Source of the DNA: Pseudosulfitobacter pseudonitzschiae
Lineage (GTDB): Bacteria; Pseudomonadota; Alphaproteobacteria; Rhodobacterales; Rhodobacteraceae
Direction of reading: 5' to 3'
NCBI RefSeq assembly: GCF_002222635.1
Contig: NZ_CP022415.1
Coordinates: 2,418,001-2,482,000 of the forward strand
DNA: 64,000 nt
The notes beneath the pieces were generated by a model that was not told the origin of the DNA, ran no database searches, and saw nothing but the letters and a program-made list of their open reading frames with translations. The position numbers and the translations under genes were made by a program. Each line of letters opens with the position of its first letter. Position 1 is the stretch's first letter. This document shows, piece by piece, positions 51,047-60,217 of this stretch.

Positions 51047-52260
51047 CAGCCGTCACCCTTGACGTTTCCTGTCCCACCTTGGGGGCCACGCCCGCGATTG
51101 CCCCGGTTTGGCCCGCGCGGTTGTGACAGCGCCTGGGTCAGTCCGGCAAGATCACTGCGTAACTCGGCCATGCTTTCCTGACGGCCTGCGGAAATCTCTT
51201 CGAGGATGCGCAGCATCTGCACGTCGATCGACCGCAACCGCATCCGGCTTTCTGCATCAATTCCGTCCCCCGAACCTTGGGATTCGAAATGCGCTATCAG
51301 CCGTTCCTGCCCTGCCGCGACACGTTCCAGCGCCGAATTTTCAGGGTCGCCATGCTGCATCTGCCGCGTCATGCCGTGGATTGCATCAGCGAGCGTGCCC
51401 AACTTTTCATCCACCATCGTCCGCGAAACGTCCGATTGCGTGACCATCTGTTGCAGCGCTTCCATCTGCTCGGCCAGATGGTCCATCACACTGGCCAGTG
51501 CCGGCGCATCGCCCGTTCCATCGTCAGCCGAAGCAAAGCTGACCCGTGTGATCGAACTCAGCCATTCTTCCAGCTCGCGGTAAAACCGGTTCTGCCCGTG
51601 GCCTGCGAACAGTTCCAACAATCCCACAATCAGCGATCCCGCCAGCCCCAGCAGGGACGACCCAAACGCCACACCCATGCCGCTCAGCTGCGAATCCAGC
51701 CCGTCCATCAGGCGGCCAAACACATCCACACCCGCGTCGCCGTCTTGTGGCGCAAGACTGCGGATCGTGTCGACCAGCGCGGGTACAGTGGTTGCCAGAC
51801 CATAAAACGTGCCCAAAAGCCCAAGAAAAATCAGCAGGTTAACGATGTATCGTGTGATTTCCCGCGCTTCGTCTATCCGTGTAGCCACCGAATCCAGAAT
51901 AGACCGCGTCGAAGTGGCCGAAACCTGCATCCGCGCGCCCCGCGTGCGCAACAGCGACGCGAGCGGCGCCAAAAGCTGCGGCGCATTGTTGTCACTTTCC
52001 AGCGTATCGGCGGCAAAACTTTCGATCCAGCGCACCGATCCGATCAGCTGCAAGACCTGCCAGAAGCACGCCACCACACCGATCAGAAAAACGAAAAAGA
52101 TGAACCCGTTCAGATAGGGGTTCGCTTCGAACACCGGCAACACGCTGGGTGCTGCAACAAACACCATCGCCGCGCTAAGGGCGATCACCATTAGCATCAG
52201 CGCGATCTGCCGCACCGGTTGGGAAAATTGTGGCCGCGCTTCGCGGTCCATCTGCGACAT
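51046..52260 (-). CDS. MotA/ExbB-like proton channel protein
   Basis: A 404-residue membrane protein with four predicted helices at about 17-38, 50-73, 137-158 and 195-217. The third and fourth (NLLIFLGLLGTFYGLATTVP, FGSSLLGLAGSLIVGLLELF) carry the MotA/TolQ/ExbB pattern; the preceding SRSILDSVATRIDEAREITR loop is cytosolic. A tail of about 185 residues follows. The gene precedes the MotB-like gene and overlaps its start by one base. An ATG at 52260 (MSQMDREARP) is used; a longer frame lacks support. A proton-motive-force motor is inferred. Confidence 0.87.
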   Translation of the reverse strand: MSQMDREARPQFSQPVRQIALMLMVIALSAAMVFVAAPSVLPVFEANPYLNGFIFFVFLIGVVACFWQVLQLIGSVRWIESFAADTLESDNNAPQLLAPLASLLRTRGARMQVSATSTRSILDSVATRIDEAREITRYIVNLLIFLGLLGTFYGLATTVPALVDTIRSLAPQDGDAGVDVFGRLMDGLDSQLSGMGVAFGSSLLGLAGSLIVGLLELFAGHGQNRFYRELEEWLSSITRVSFASADDGTGDAPALASVMDHLAEQMEALQQMVTQSDVSRTMVDEKLGTLADAIHGMTRQMQHGDPENSALERVAAGQERLIAHFESQGSGDGIDAESRMRLRSIDVQMLRILEEISAGRQESMAELRSDLAGLTQALSQPRGPNRGNRGRGPQGGTGNVKGDG

Positions 52261-52332
52261 GCGCCCGGGTCCTTGCCCTAAAATACTGCTCTGCAGCAAC
52301 GATAACGAACAATTGCAATCAAGGCCAAGAGA

Positions 52333-52863
52333 TTATCCACAAATTGCCCGCACGCGTGCCGCCAGCCAGTCCAAATCGGCGTCTTGCAGGCCAATCTGGT
52401 TCAAATGATCGGCAGTATTGAACAAATACTCGGTGTTGGGGCCACGCCCGCCCACCGCCTTGGCGATAATCTGCGCCTGTTCTTCCAAGGGCAGACCGCC
52501 ACAATACTGGGTGTGGTTGGCGTCGATGATATAGGCCACCGCATCGACCACGCGCCCGTCGACAAGTTGCAGGGGCACAGTGGCCTCGTAATAGGCCGAC
52601 GAAATCAACTCGCGGGCACGCAGATAATGCAGCGTCGCGTCCTCCTCGCCTTGGGCCACCGCCATTGCGATGCCTTCGCAAGAGGCCGGAGGGACCGCGT
52701 CCAGCGCCAGCACCAGCCCCGGTTCTTCTTCGGTGCCACGGTGGTGGATCGAGCGCATGCAAAACGACCGCTGATACCCGTTCAGCCGTGCCACAACACG
52801 GTCTGCCACCGGAAATCCGGGGTTCCAAAGCAAGCTGCCATAGCCGAAAACCCACATCGTCAT
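52333..52863 (-). CDS. Gamma-glutamylcyclotransferase, ChaC family
   Basis: A 176-residue protein with the ChaC pattern: WVFGYGSLLWNPGFP at the N terminus (the glycine-rich YGSLxW loop) and AYYEATVPLQLVDGRVVDAV. ChaC proteins cleave glutathione to 5-oxoproline and Cys-Gly. The ATG at 52863 (MTMWVFGYG) matches the family start. It is upstream of the MotA-like gene with a 72 bp gap. Confidence 0.92.
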   Translation of the reverse strand: MTMWVFGYGSLLWNPGFPVADRVVARLNGYQRSFCMRSIHHRGTEEEPGLVLALDAVPPASCEGIAMAVAQGEEDATLHYLRARELISSAYYEATVPLQLVDGRVVDAVAYIIDANHTQYCGGLPLEEQAQIIAKAVGGRGPNTEYLFNTADHLNQIGLQDADLDWLAARVRAICG

Positions 52864-52930
52864 TGCACGCGGTTCCTTATTCCTGTCCCACGGGGTAAAT
52901 CTGATTTGGGCTGATTTTGAAAGGGCCGAG

Positions 52931-53929
52931 ATGCGGCGATTGTTGCGGGTGTGCGTGGTGCTGGCCACGCTGTGGTGTGTGTGGTGGGGGGTTGCCAGCT
53001 ATGCGCTGCACAGTGCCGTGGTGTCGTGGTTCGACGCCCGACGCGCCGAAGGCTGGCAGGCCGATATGGATGGACCGCAACCGGGCGGCTTTCCGTTGAA
53101 CCTGCGCACCCGAATTGCGGATCTGGCATTGGCCGATCCTGACACCGGCGTCGCGTTCCGTGCGCCGCAGATCACGTTCACCGCTTCTGCGCTGTGGCCC
53201 GGCAACATAACCCTGCGCTTGCCGGATACCCCGATGACATTCGCCACACCCGAAGGCGCCGCTGATTTGACCATGCAAGACAGCGTGATGACGCTCGACC
53301 TGCGTCGCGAACGCGCGCTGGGTCTCGACCGGTTGCAATGGGCCGCGCAGAGCTGGCAGCTGGACGGGCCTGAGGGTTCGCTGATTGGCGCAAAGGGCCT
53401 CAGCCTTGCGGCGATCCGCACCACCGGGGCCACCTATGACATCACCGCCAGCGCCCCCGCCTTTGCGCCCGGAGCAGTGCCACGCCGCACTTTGCGACTA
53501 CCGGATGAATGGCCGCTGACCTTTGACCAACTGGCGCTTGAGGCAACCGTCACATTTGACCGTCCGTGGGACATTCGGGCGCTCGAAGACCGCCGCCCGC
53601 AACCGCGCTGGATCGCCCTGCATCTGGCCGAAGCTGCTTGGGGTGATCTGCGCCTGCGCCTTGCCGCCGATCTTGAAGTGGACGCAGCAGGCATCCCCGC
53701 GGGCACCGTCAGCATTCAGGCCGACAACTGGCCGATCATGCTGGATCTGGCCGAAGCAGCCAACCTGCTGCCCGGCGGTATGCGCAGCCAGGCGGAAGAA
53801 GTGTTGCGCCGGTTCGCGACTCTCAGCGGCAATCCGGACGCATTGGACGTGCAGTTGAACCTCGCCGGAGGATTCATCTCGCTCGGATTCCTGCCCGTCG
53901 CCCCTGCCCCACGCCTGATCCTGCGCTAA
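52931..53929 (+). CDS. DUF2125 family protein, membrane-anchored
   Basis: A 332-residue protein with a single N-terminal hydrophobic helix (about 5-27, LLRVCVVLATLWCVWWGVAS), probably a signal anchor, and a long beta-rich extracytoplasmic domain. DUF2125 is conserved in alphaproteobacteria; function is unknown. The beta pattern (e.g. TLRLPDTPMTFATPEGAADL) would suit lipid or envelope binding. It stands between the divergent ChaC gene and repeat copy D. Confidence 0.85.
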   Translation: MRRLLRVCVVLATLWCVWWGVASYALHSAVVSWFDARRAEGWQADMDGPQPGGFPLNLRTRIADLALADPDTGVAFRAPQITFTASALWPGNITLRLPDTPMTFATPEGAADLTMQDSVMTLDLRRERALGLDRLQWAAQSWQLDGPEGSLIGAKGLSLAAIRTTGATYDITASAPAFAPGAVPRRTLRLPDEWPLTFDQLALEATVTFDRPWDIRALEDRRPQPRWIALHLAEAAWGDLRLRLAADLEVDAAGIPAGTVSIQADNWPIMLDLAEAANLLPGGMRSQAEEVLRRFATLSGNPDALDVQLNLAGGFISLGFLPVAPAPRLILR

Positions 53930-53936
53930 GGCACCA

Positions 53937-53998
53937 CTTCTTTTGGCGACAAATATCCTAGGGGAGCCGTGTCAGCGGCGGGGGCAAAGCCCCCCCTG
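53937..53998. repeat. Dispersed intergenic repeat, copy D (diverged)
   Basis: A more distant member: starts CTTCTTTTGGCGAC, contains TATCCTAGGGG and ends in a GGGGGC AAA GCCCCC hairpin. It sits between the DUF2125 gene (stop 53929) and the convergent extensin-like gene (stop 54006). The two-part layout agrees with copies A-C, but the 5' half differs. Confidence 0.55.
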
Positions 53999-54005
53999 TA
54001 CCCTT

Positions 54006-54803
54006 TCAACGGCAATAAGATCCGCTGCGATACCGCGCCGTATCAAAATGGAAATGGTCGCGATGATAGCCGTCCGAATTGGGCCCCAACACCGTGCCGA
54101 ACGGCCCGCACGCGCCCGCGTGCATTTTACGTAGTGCTTTGCTGTGGCGCGATGAGTTCCATCCCTCCAGCACGCTCACAATCTCTCCGCTCTGCAACTG
54201 AAAGCCCGAGATGTCGATCGCACGGCCTTTGCCATGTTCGGACACTTTGGCGCCAGGGCGGTTGTTGCGTGTACGGCACGAATAATGCGCCGCCACGCGA
54301 AAGCCGGTCAAACCGCCCAGACGGGCCATTGCCGGCTTTGCGCTGCGTTCTGTCCATTTTTTCAATGCCTTGGCCGTGGCGCAATCCATCACGGCCTCTT
54401 GGCTTAGCGCCACGCCGGACACTGACCGCAGCTTGACAGCATCGTCAACGCCACATGCCGCGATGCGTCCGGGAACGGGACCGACATAGGTGCCTTGCAA
54501 ATCAACATCGCCACAAACCGCCCCCCTTGCCCGCTTGCGTTTCTTTGCCATCGCTTTGTGTTCAAGCGCTTTGGGCCGCACAAAGGGGCGAAGGGTGGTT
54601 TTCGGTCCGGAAAACGATGCCACCGAGGCCAGATGCACTGCGCTTTGGTCCGGTTGCAGAACAATTACACCTGGTGGCGCCATTACGGCCTTGGAGACCG
54701 CCGCGGTTGCACGCGCAATCGGGCGCAAGGGTTTTTTTGGCGCGGTAGCCGCTGCCGTGGTGGCCACACACAGGGCCAAAAGCAATGTCAGCGCCGCCCT
54801 CAT
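54006..54803 (-). CDS. Extensin-like C-terminal domain protein
   Basis: A 265-residue exported protein (signal about 1-18, [18 protein letters not shown]). A proline/lysine-rich linker follows, then the extensin-like domain from about residue 95: the DCATAKALKKW segment, YSCRTRNNRPGAKVSEHGKG with a conserved SEHG, DISGF and the C-terminal HRDHFHFDTA, which together resemble a metal-dependent murein peptidase fold. It may act on peptidoglycan. It overlaps the tyrA-like gene start region by 4 bp. Confidence 0.88.
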   Translation of the reverse strand: MRAALTLLLALCVATTAAATAPKKPLRPIARATAAVSKAVMAPPGVIVLQPDQSAVHLASVASFSGPKTTLRPFVRPKALEHKAMAKKRKRARGAVCGDVDLQGTYVGPVPGRIAACGVDDAVKLRSVSGVALSQEAVMDCATAKALKKWTERSAKPAMARLGGLTGFRVAAHYSCRTRNNRPGAKVSEHGKGRAIDISGFQLQSGEIVSVLEGWNSSRHSKALRKMHAGACGPFGTVLGPNSDGYHRDHFHFDTARYRSGSYCR

Positions 54804-55741
54804 ATCTTCTCTTTGGACACCGAGCGCCCAAAGTCGGGCGCGTCCGTGTCTTGTCCCGCCTCGATAATCCCGCGTCGGATCGCGCGGGTGCGGGTGAAGT
54901 AGTCAAACAGGTGGTCACCGTCACCGGTGCGGATGGCGCGCTGCAGGGCAAAGAGCTCTTCGGTGAAGCGGCCCAGAATTTCCAGCGTTGCATCCTTGTT
55001 GGTCAGGAATACATCCCGCCACATGGTCGGGTCCGAGGCAGCGATGCGGGTAAAGTCGCGAAATCCGGCGGCAGAATATTTAATGACTTCGCCGTCGGTG
55101 ACGCGGCCCAGATCATCAGCCACACCCACCATCGTATAGGCGATCAGGTGCGGCGTGTGCGAGGTGACGGCCAGCACCAGATCGTGGTGGTCGGCGTCCA
55201 TTTCCTCGACGTTCGCACCAAGCCCTTCCCACAGCGCGCGCAGTTGCGCAGTGGCCTTCGGGTCAGTGCCCTCGACCGGAACCAGCAGGCACCAGCGGTT
55301 GTCGAACAGAGTGGCAAACCCCGATTCCGGTCCCGAATGTTCGGTTCCTGCCAACGGGTGACCGGGAATAAAATGCACACTTTCAGGCAGCAGCGGCCCG
55401 ACGCTGTTGATCACGTCGCGTTTGACCGAACCCACATCTGTCACGGTCGCACCCTGCGCCAGATGCGGTGCGATCTCGGACGCGACCGAGGCCATCGCCC
55501 CCACCGGCACCGCCAGCACCACCAGATCGGCACCGGCAACGGCTTCGGCGGCACTGTCGCAGACGCGATCGGTCAAACCGATGCGGCGCGCGGTATCGCG
55601 GGTCGCCTGACTGCGCGCATAACCGGTGACTTCGCCCGCCAGACCACTGCGCTGAATCGCCCAATACATCGACGAGGCGATCAGCCCCAGACCGATCAGC
55701 GCAATACGGTTGTAGACAGGGGCCGTGGCCGGAGTGGTCAT
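54800..55741 (-). CDS. tyrC: Prephenate/arogenate dehydrogenase
   Basis: A 313-residue enzyme for tyrosine synthesis, oxidatively decarboxylating prephenate or arogenate. NAD-binding [28 protein letters not shown] and the substrate-binding [25 protein letters not shown] are all present. The ATG at 55741 overlaps the hisC stop (ATGA), the usual arrangement of a cyclohexadienyl dehydrogenase with a broad aminotransferase. Whether it prefers prephenate or arogenate is not clear. Confidence 0.95.
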   Translation of the reverse strand: MTTPATAPVYNRIALIGLGLIASSMYWAIQRSGLAGEVTGYARSQATRDTARRIGLTDRVCDSAAEAVAGADLVVLAVPVGAMASVASEIAPHLAQGATVTDVGSVKRDVINSVGPLLPESVHFIPGHPLAGTEHSGPESGFATLFDNRWCLLVPVEGTDPKATAQLRALWEGLGANVEEMDADHHDLVLAVTSHTPHLIAYTMVGVADDLGRVTDGEVIKYSAAGFRDFTRIAASDPTMWRDVFLTNKDATLEILGRFTEELFALQRAIRTGDGDHLFDYFTRTRAIRRGIIEAGQDTDAPDFGRSVSKEKI

Positions 55742-56829
55742 GCGCTTTTGCCTTCCTTGAACTGGCGGACCGCGTGAACAACACGGCGGCACGCGCTTTC
55801 ATCACCTACGGTGACCCGCAGCGCGGCGGGCAATTTGTAGCCGGCCACTTTACGCACAATCAACCCTTGGGATTGCAACCACGCGTCACAGGCATTTGCC
55901 TCGTCCGCACTACCAAAACGGGCCAGCACAAAGTTGGCATGGCTTACGTCTGACGGCACGCCCAACGCGGCCAGCCCTTCGGCCAGAATGGTACGGCAGC
56001 GGGCGTTTTCACTGCGACAGTGATCGGCATAAGCCACATCACGCACCGCCGCTTCGGCGGTGTCCAGCGCCGCCTGACTGACGTTGAACGGCCCGCGAAT
56101 GCGGTTCAGCACGTCGATCACATGCGCAGGACCATAGCCCCAACCGATGCGCAGCCCGCCCAAGCCGTACAGTTTGGAAAACGTGCGGGTCATCACCACG
56201 TTCTGGCGGCTGTCCACCAACGATGCGCCGCCATCGTATCCTTCGACATAATCGGCATAGGCCCCGTCCAGCACCAGCAACGCCTGCTTTGGCAAACCGT
56301 CCGCCAGACGCGCGATCTCGGCATCCGAGATCATCGTGCCCGTAGGGTTGTTGGGGTTTGCGATAAACACCAGCCGTGTCTTTTTGTTGCACGCCGCCAG
56401 CAGCGCGTCGATGTCGGTGACGCGGTCGGCCTCCAGCACTTCGACAGGCGTGGCACCTGCCGCCTTGGCGCTGATCGAATACATGCCAAAGCCGTGAACG
56501 GTGTGCACAACCTCGGTTCCCGGCCCGGCGTAGGCCTGACAGAGAAACGCGATGATCTCGTCCGAGCCGGACCCGCAAATGACACGCTCGGCGTCAACGC
56601 CGTGCACCTGCGCCAATGCTGCGCGCAGCGCGGCGTGATCGGTGGAGGGATAGCGGTGCAACTGGTGTGCCGCGCGACGGAACGCCTCGACGGCCTTGTC
56701 GGACGGACCCAACGGGTTTTCGTTCGACGACAGTTTTACAGCGTTTTCAATCCCCGCCACATGGCTGGTGCCACCTACGTATGGGTCGATTGTCATAATG
56801 CCGGGTTGTGGCGCAATGGCTTGAGTCAT
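55738..56829 (-). CDS. hisC: Histidinol-phosphate aminotransferase
   Basis: A 363-residue PLP-dependent class I/II aminotransferase. [20 protein letters not shown], the nucleotide-binding NPNNPTG segment, the PLP Lys in [13 protein letters not shown] and the late Arg in LRVTVGD are typical. It converts histidinol phosphate in histidine synthesis and may also transaminate aromatic keto acids, which would explain its coupling to tyrC. Confidence 0.96.
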   Translation of the reverse strand: MTQAIAPQPGIMTIDPYVGGTSHVAGIENAVKLSSNENPLGPSDKAVEAFRRAAHQLHRYPSTDHAALRAALAQVHGVDAERVICGSGSDEIIAFLCQAYAGPGTEVVHTVHGFGMYSISAKAAGATPVEVLEADRVTDIDALLAACNKKTRLVFIANPNNPTGTMISDAEIARLADGLPKQALLVLDGAYADYVEGYDGGASLVDSRQNVVMTRTFSKLYGLGGLRIGWGYGPAHVIDVLNRIRGPFNVSQAALDTAEAAVRDVAYADHCRSENARCRTILAEGLAALGVPSDVSHANFVLARFGSADEANACDAWLQSQGLIVRKVAGYKLPAALRVTVGDESACRRVVHAVRQFKEGKSA

Positions 56830-57071
56830 GGGTTGGCTCCTTCGCGGCCCGTTTTAGCGGGGCAAGCGCGCCTACGCCATGCCCTTTTGCCCCTGCGCAA
56901 TTTTGCCAACGCCTGTGTGTCTTCTACCCCTTTCTATTGAACCCCAGAAACTCGGAACATAATGTGAACATATGGTTAAAACACTCTCGGAAAAACTCGC
57001 GATTCTTTCAGATTCAGCCCACTGTCACACCTCTTGCACCTCGTGTGGTGGTGCCAAAATCCTTTGTGGGA

Positions 57072-57671
57072 ATGGCCAACTGCTTGATCTGGTACAGAGA
57101 TGGCGACCGATTTGCGCGGCTTTATGCGTTTCTGTGGCGGCTGCACGATGCACCGTCACTGATGCACGACCGAGATGCCGCGCTGATGATTGTCGGGAAA
57201 CAACCCGGTGAAGTCGAGGACCAGACCGGTTGCCCCTTTGTCGGGCCTGCCGATCAGTTGTTCGACCAGATCGCAGCGCAGGCCGGACTGGACAGGCAGG
57301 CGGCCTTTATCACCAACGCGGTGAACCACTTGAGATTCAGATCGCGCGGCAAGCGGTGGATGCACCAGACACCAACGCAAAGCGAGGTGATCCAGTGCAA
57401 ATGGTGGCTGGAGGCTGAGGTGGCGCTTGTCACACCCAAGCTAATCGTTGCGATGGGTGGCACAGCACTTTTGACCGTGGCCCGACGCAAAGACGGTGTT
57501 TTGAAACGGCGCGGCCAGATCAAGGATACCGCCTATGGGCCGGTTCTGCTGACCCTGCACCCGTCTTGTTTGTTGCGCCTGCCCGACGCGGCACGGCGCG
57601 GGGCGCAGACCGCCCTGTTCAGGGACGATCTGGAACAGGCCGCACGGTTAGGCCAGGGCCATACCGCATGA
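57072..57671 (+). CDS. UdgX-like uracil-DNA-binding protein, apparently truncated from a longer fusion
   Basis: A 199-residue protein. From residue 37 it matches UdgX: motif A GKQPGEVED (usually GEQPGD), the covalent-loop segment RGKRWMHQ with H98, and TLHPSCLLR. Residues 1-33 look like the start of a DUF4130 domain, which in relatives is a full domain ahead of UdgX; here it jumps directly to the UdgX part. That points to an in-frame deletion. The frame stays open upstream of 57072, so the true start may be an earlier GTG at 57045-57051. It is divergent from hisC. Confidence 0.65.
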   Translation: MANCLIWYRDGDRFARLYAFLWRLHDAPSLMHDRDAALMIVGKQPGEVEDQTGCPFVGPADQLFDQIAAQAGLDRQAAFITNAVNHLRFRSRGKRWMHQTPTQSEVIQCKWWLEAEVALVTPKLIVAMGGTALLTVARRKDGVLKRRGQIKDTAYGPVLLTLHPSCLLRLPDAARRGAQTALFRDDLEQAARLGQGHTA

Positions 57672-57684
57672 CCGTCCAGAATGC

Positions 57685-57715
57685 AAAAAAGGCCGCGCTC
57701 GGGGCGCGGCCTTTT
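57685..57715 (-). terminator. Rho-independent terminator of rpsD
   Basis: Stem AAAAGGCCGCGC / GCGCGGCCTTTT with a 5-base loop; read leftwards, the run of T residues follows. It lies 27 bp beyond the rpsD stop at 57742. Confidence 0.92.
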
Positions 57716-57741
57716 GTAGTGTGCAGAACAGATCGCAGGGA

Positions 57742-58362
57742 TCAGTTCTTGGCGTAGAATTCGACCACGAGGTTCGGTTCCATCATCACCGGATACGGCA
57801 CGTCACCAAATGCAGGTGTGCGTACGAATGTGGCGGTCAATTTCGAGTGATCCACGTCCATATAGTCGGGCACGTCACGCTCGGGCAGTTGGGTGGCTTC
57901 CAGAATGGCGGCCATCTGCTTGGAGCGGTCACGCACTTCGATCACGTCGCCTTCTTTGACGCGGTACGAAGGAATGTTCACTTTTTTGCCGTTCACACGG
58001 ACGTGGCCGTGGTTAACGAACTGGCGGGCAGCAAAAACGGTCGCCACGAATTTCGCGCGGTAGACAACGGCGTCAAGACGACGCTCGAGCAGGCCGATCA
58101 AGTTTTCACCGGTGTCGCCTTTGACACGTTCGGCTTCGGCATAGATGCGGCGGAATTGTTTTTCGGTCAGGTCGCCGTAGTAGCCTTTCAGCTTCTGCTT
58201 GGCGCGCAGCTGCAGACCGAAGTCCGACAGTTTGCCCTTGCGGCGCTGGCCGTGCTGGCCGGGGCCATATTCACGACGGTTGACCGGCGATTTGGCGCGG
58301 CCCCAGATGTTTTCGCCCATGCGGCGGTCGATTTTGTACTTGGCAGACGTGCGTTTGGTCAC
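57742..58362 (-). CDS. rpsD: 30S ribosomal protein S4
   Basis: A 206-residue primary rRNA-binding protein that nucleates 30S assembly. The N-terminal [20 protein letters not shown], the S4 RNA-binding domain from about residue 95 ([20 protein letters not shown], then [20 protein letters not shown]) are clear. The N-terminal zinc-binding cysteines found in many S4 are absent (zinc-independent form). It stands alone with its own terminator. Confidence 0.99.
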   Translation of the reverse strand: MTKRTSAKYKIDRRMGENIWGRAKSPVNRREYGPGQHGQRRKGKLSDFGLQLRAKQKLKGYYGDLTEKQFRRIYAEAERVKGDTGENLIGLLERRLDAVVYRAKFVATVFAARQFVNHGHVRVNGKKVNIPSYRVKEGDVIEVRDRSKQMAAILEATQLPERDVPDYMDVDHSKLTATFVRTPAFGDVPYPVMMEPNLVVEFYAKN

Positions 58363-58486
58363 GGCTGGTCTCCTTTATTTAGGTTCATAAAGGGCGTTGT
58401 CCTCTGGTCCATGACCCGACAGGCTTCCCCTTGCAGGGACCACCAACACCAATGAAGGGGCGCTTATACGCCCGCGCGGGGCAGAG

Positions 58487-59107
58487 TCAACGGCCTATTG
58501 GCGGTGATTGCTGACCCATTTGCGTGACTGCCGCGTGGCGGTGGCAGGTGGTTAGATGATCGTTGACCAGACCGCAGGCCTCCATCCACGCATAGACGAT
58601 GGTGGGGCCGCAAAACTTGAAGCCGTCTTTCTTCATTTGTCTGGAGATTCGCGTACTCAGATCCGTGCAGGGCGGCACCTGATCCTGAGCTGTGTATTTT
58701 GGTTGCAATGGTGCGAAATCGACAAAACGCCACATATAGGTGTCAAAGCCTGTCTGGTCCTCGATCCGGCACCATGCCTGAGCGTTGGAAATGGTCGCGG
58801 CGATCTTGCCACGATGGCGGATGATACCTGCGTCCTGCACTAACCGTTCGACGTCTTCATTACCCCAGCGCGCAATCTCGCGCGGGTCAAAACCGCGAAA
58901 GGCGGCACGGAAATTGTCGCGCTTTTTCAGGATGGTAATCCACGACAGCCCCGCCTGAAATCCGTCAAGCACCAGCTTCTCCCACAGGGCGCGGCTGTCG
59001 TATTCGGGCACGCCCCATTCGGTGTCGTGATAGGCGCGATAAATCGGTTCTGACCCCGCCCAGTTGCAGCGGGTGATCCCGTCACCGTTTGTTATTTCAC
59101 CGCACAT
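58487..59107 (-). CDS. tag: DNA-3-methyladenine glycosylase I
   Basis: A 206-residue constitutive repair glycosylase. RCNWAGSEPIYRAYHDTEWG is the family start and LDGFQAGLSWITILKKRDNF carries the catalytic region; FCGPTIVYAWMEACGLVNDH and the following CH residues complete the zinc site (C13 region with H near the C terminus). It removes 3-methyladenine from DNA. It is divergent from the EAL gene. Confidence 0.95.
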   Translation of the reverse strand: MCGEITNGDGITRCNWAGSEPIYRAYHDTEWGVPEYDSRALWEKLVLDGFQAGLSWITILKKRDNFRAAFRGFDPREIARWGNEDVERLVQDAGIIRHRGKIAATISNAQAWCRIEDQTGFDTYMWRFVDFAPLQPKYTAQDQVPPCTDLSTRISRQMKKDGFKFCGPTIVYAWMEACGLVNDHLTTCHRHAAVTQMGQQSPPIGR

Positions 59108-59162
59108 GAGACGACTCCGAAGATAAGACTAAAATGAGAACATTAAGCTCTTGTTAGATAAT

Positions 59163-60047
59163 ATGTCGACAAAGTGGAAGCCGAACCCTCTGTCCATGGA
59201 GACGCCCGTGAACCTGAAGAAACGGCGCATTGCCGATGTCCCGCCCGGCGCCGAAAATCCGCTGGCCTTTGCGGTGTCGCGCCGCGATGGGTCGGTTCTG
59301 GATATGGTGGCGCAGGCGATCCGCCACAAGCAGACCTTGCTGGCGTTTCAACCGGTGGTTCTGTCGCGCGACCCGTCGCGCATCGGTTTCTATGAGGGAC
59401 TTATCCGCATCACCGATGAAACAGGCCGCGTGATCCCCGCGCGTGACTTCATGAACGCGGTAGAGGCGACCGAACTGGGCCGCGAGATTGACGTGCTTGC
59501 CTTGCAGATGGGATTGCGGGCCTTGCACGAAACGCCGCATCTGCGGTTGTCGATCAATATGTCGGCCCGTTCGATCGGGTTCACCAAATGGACCCGCACA
59601 TTGCAACGCTGGCTGGACCGCGATCCGACGATTGCCGAACGGCTGATCCTTGAGATTACGGAAGGTTCGGCAATGACGGTGCCCGAGTTGGTCATCGACT
59701 TTATGGACCGCTGGCAGGTGCGCGGCATCTGTTTTGCGCTGGATGATTTCGGCTCTGGCCAGACAGCCCTGCGTTACTTCAAGGAATTCTTCTTTGACAT
59801 TCTCAAGATCGACGGCCAGTTCGTGTCGGGCATTGCGACGGACGCGGACAATCGGGCGCTGGTGCGTTCTATGGTAGCGATTGCACAGCATTTCGACATG
59901 ATGACCGTGGCCGAATTTGTCGAAACCAAAGCGGACGCCGACGTGTTGGCCAGCCTGGGCGTGGACTGCTTGCAAGGTTACCTGCACGGCGCCCCGACCA
60001 CGCGACCGGGCTGGAAAACCCCTGCCGAAATCCGGGCTGCGGGCTGA
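59163..60047 (+). CDS. EAL-domain cyclic-di-GMP phosphodiesterase
   Basis: A 294-residue soluble protein. A 40-residue N-terminal segment precedes one EAL domain (about 55-285). The catalytic Glu is in FYEGLIRI (EGL in place of EAL), then LSINMS, LEITEG, DDFGSGQTALRYF, LKIDGQ and VAEFVET; all metal and c-di-GMP residues are present, so it should be active. There is no GGDEF or sensor domain. I chose the ATG at 59163; a later in-frame ATG at 59196 is possible. Confidence 0.9.
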   Translation: MSTKWKPNPLSMETPVNLKKRRIADVPPGAENPLAFAVSRRDGSVLDMVAQAIRHKQTLLAFQPVVLSRDPSRIGFYEGLIRITDETGRVIPARDFMNAVEATELGREIDVLALQMGLRALHETPHLRLSINMSARSIGFTKWTRTLQRWLDRDPTIAERLILEITEGSAMTVPELVIDFMDRWQVRGICFALDDFGSGQTALRYFKEFFFDILKIDGQFVSGIATDADNRALVRSMVAIAQHFDMMTVAEFVETKADADVLASLGVDCLQGYLHGAPTTRPGWKTPAEIRAAG

Positions 60048-60217
60048 AATCGGTGGTCTTCAATGTACAAATTACCGTCAATCGCACATGCGACTTGGTA
60101 TCCGTTGTGACGATGGATCGAATGGTTTATCCAATTCAATAAGTCGAGGGGCCAAGACATGGCATGTGGTCAGGTCTGACAATGCGTCCTTCGTCAAACA
60201 ACAAGAGGATGCATTCC

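Noticed and set aside
48983-52260. Zorya anti-phage defence system
   Set aside because: The MotA/MotB-like pair resembles ZorA/ZorB in plan, but no ZorC, ZorD or ZorE gene is adjacent; the neighbours are housekeeping and envelope genes.
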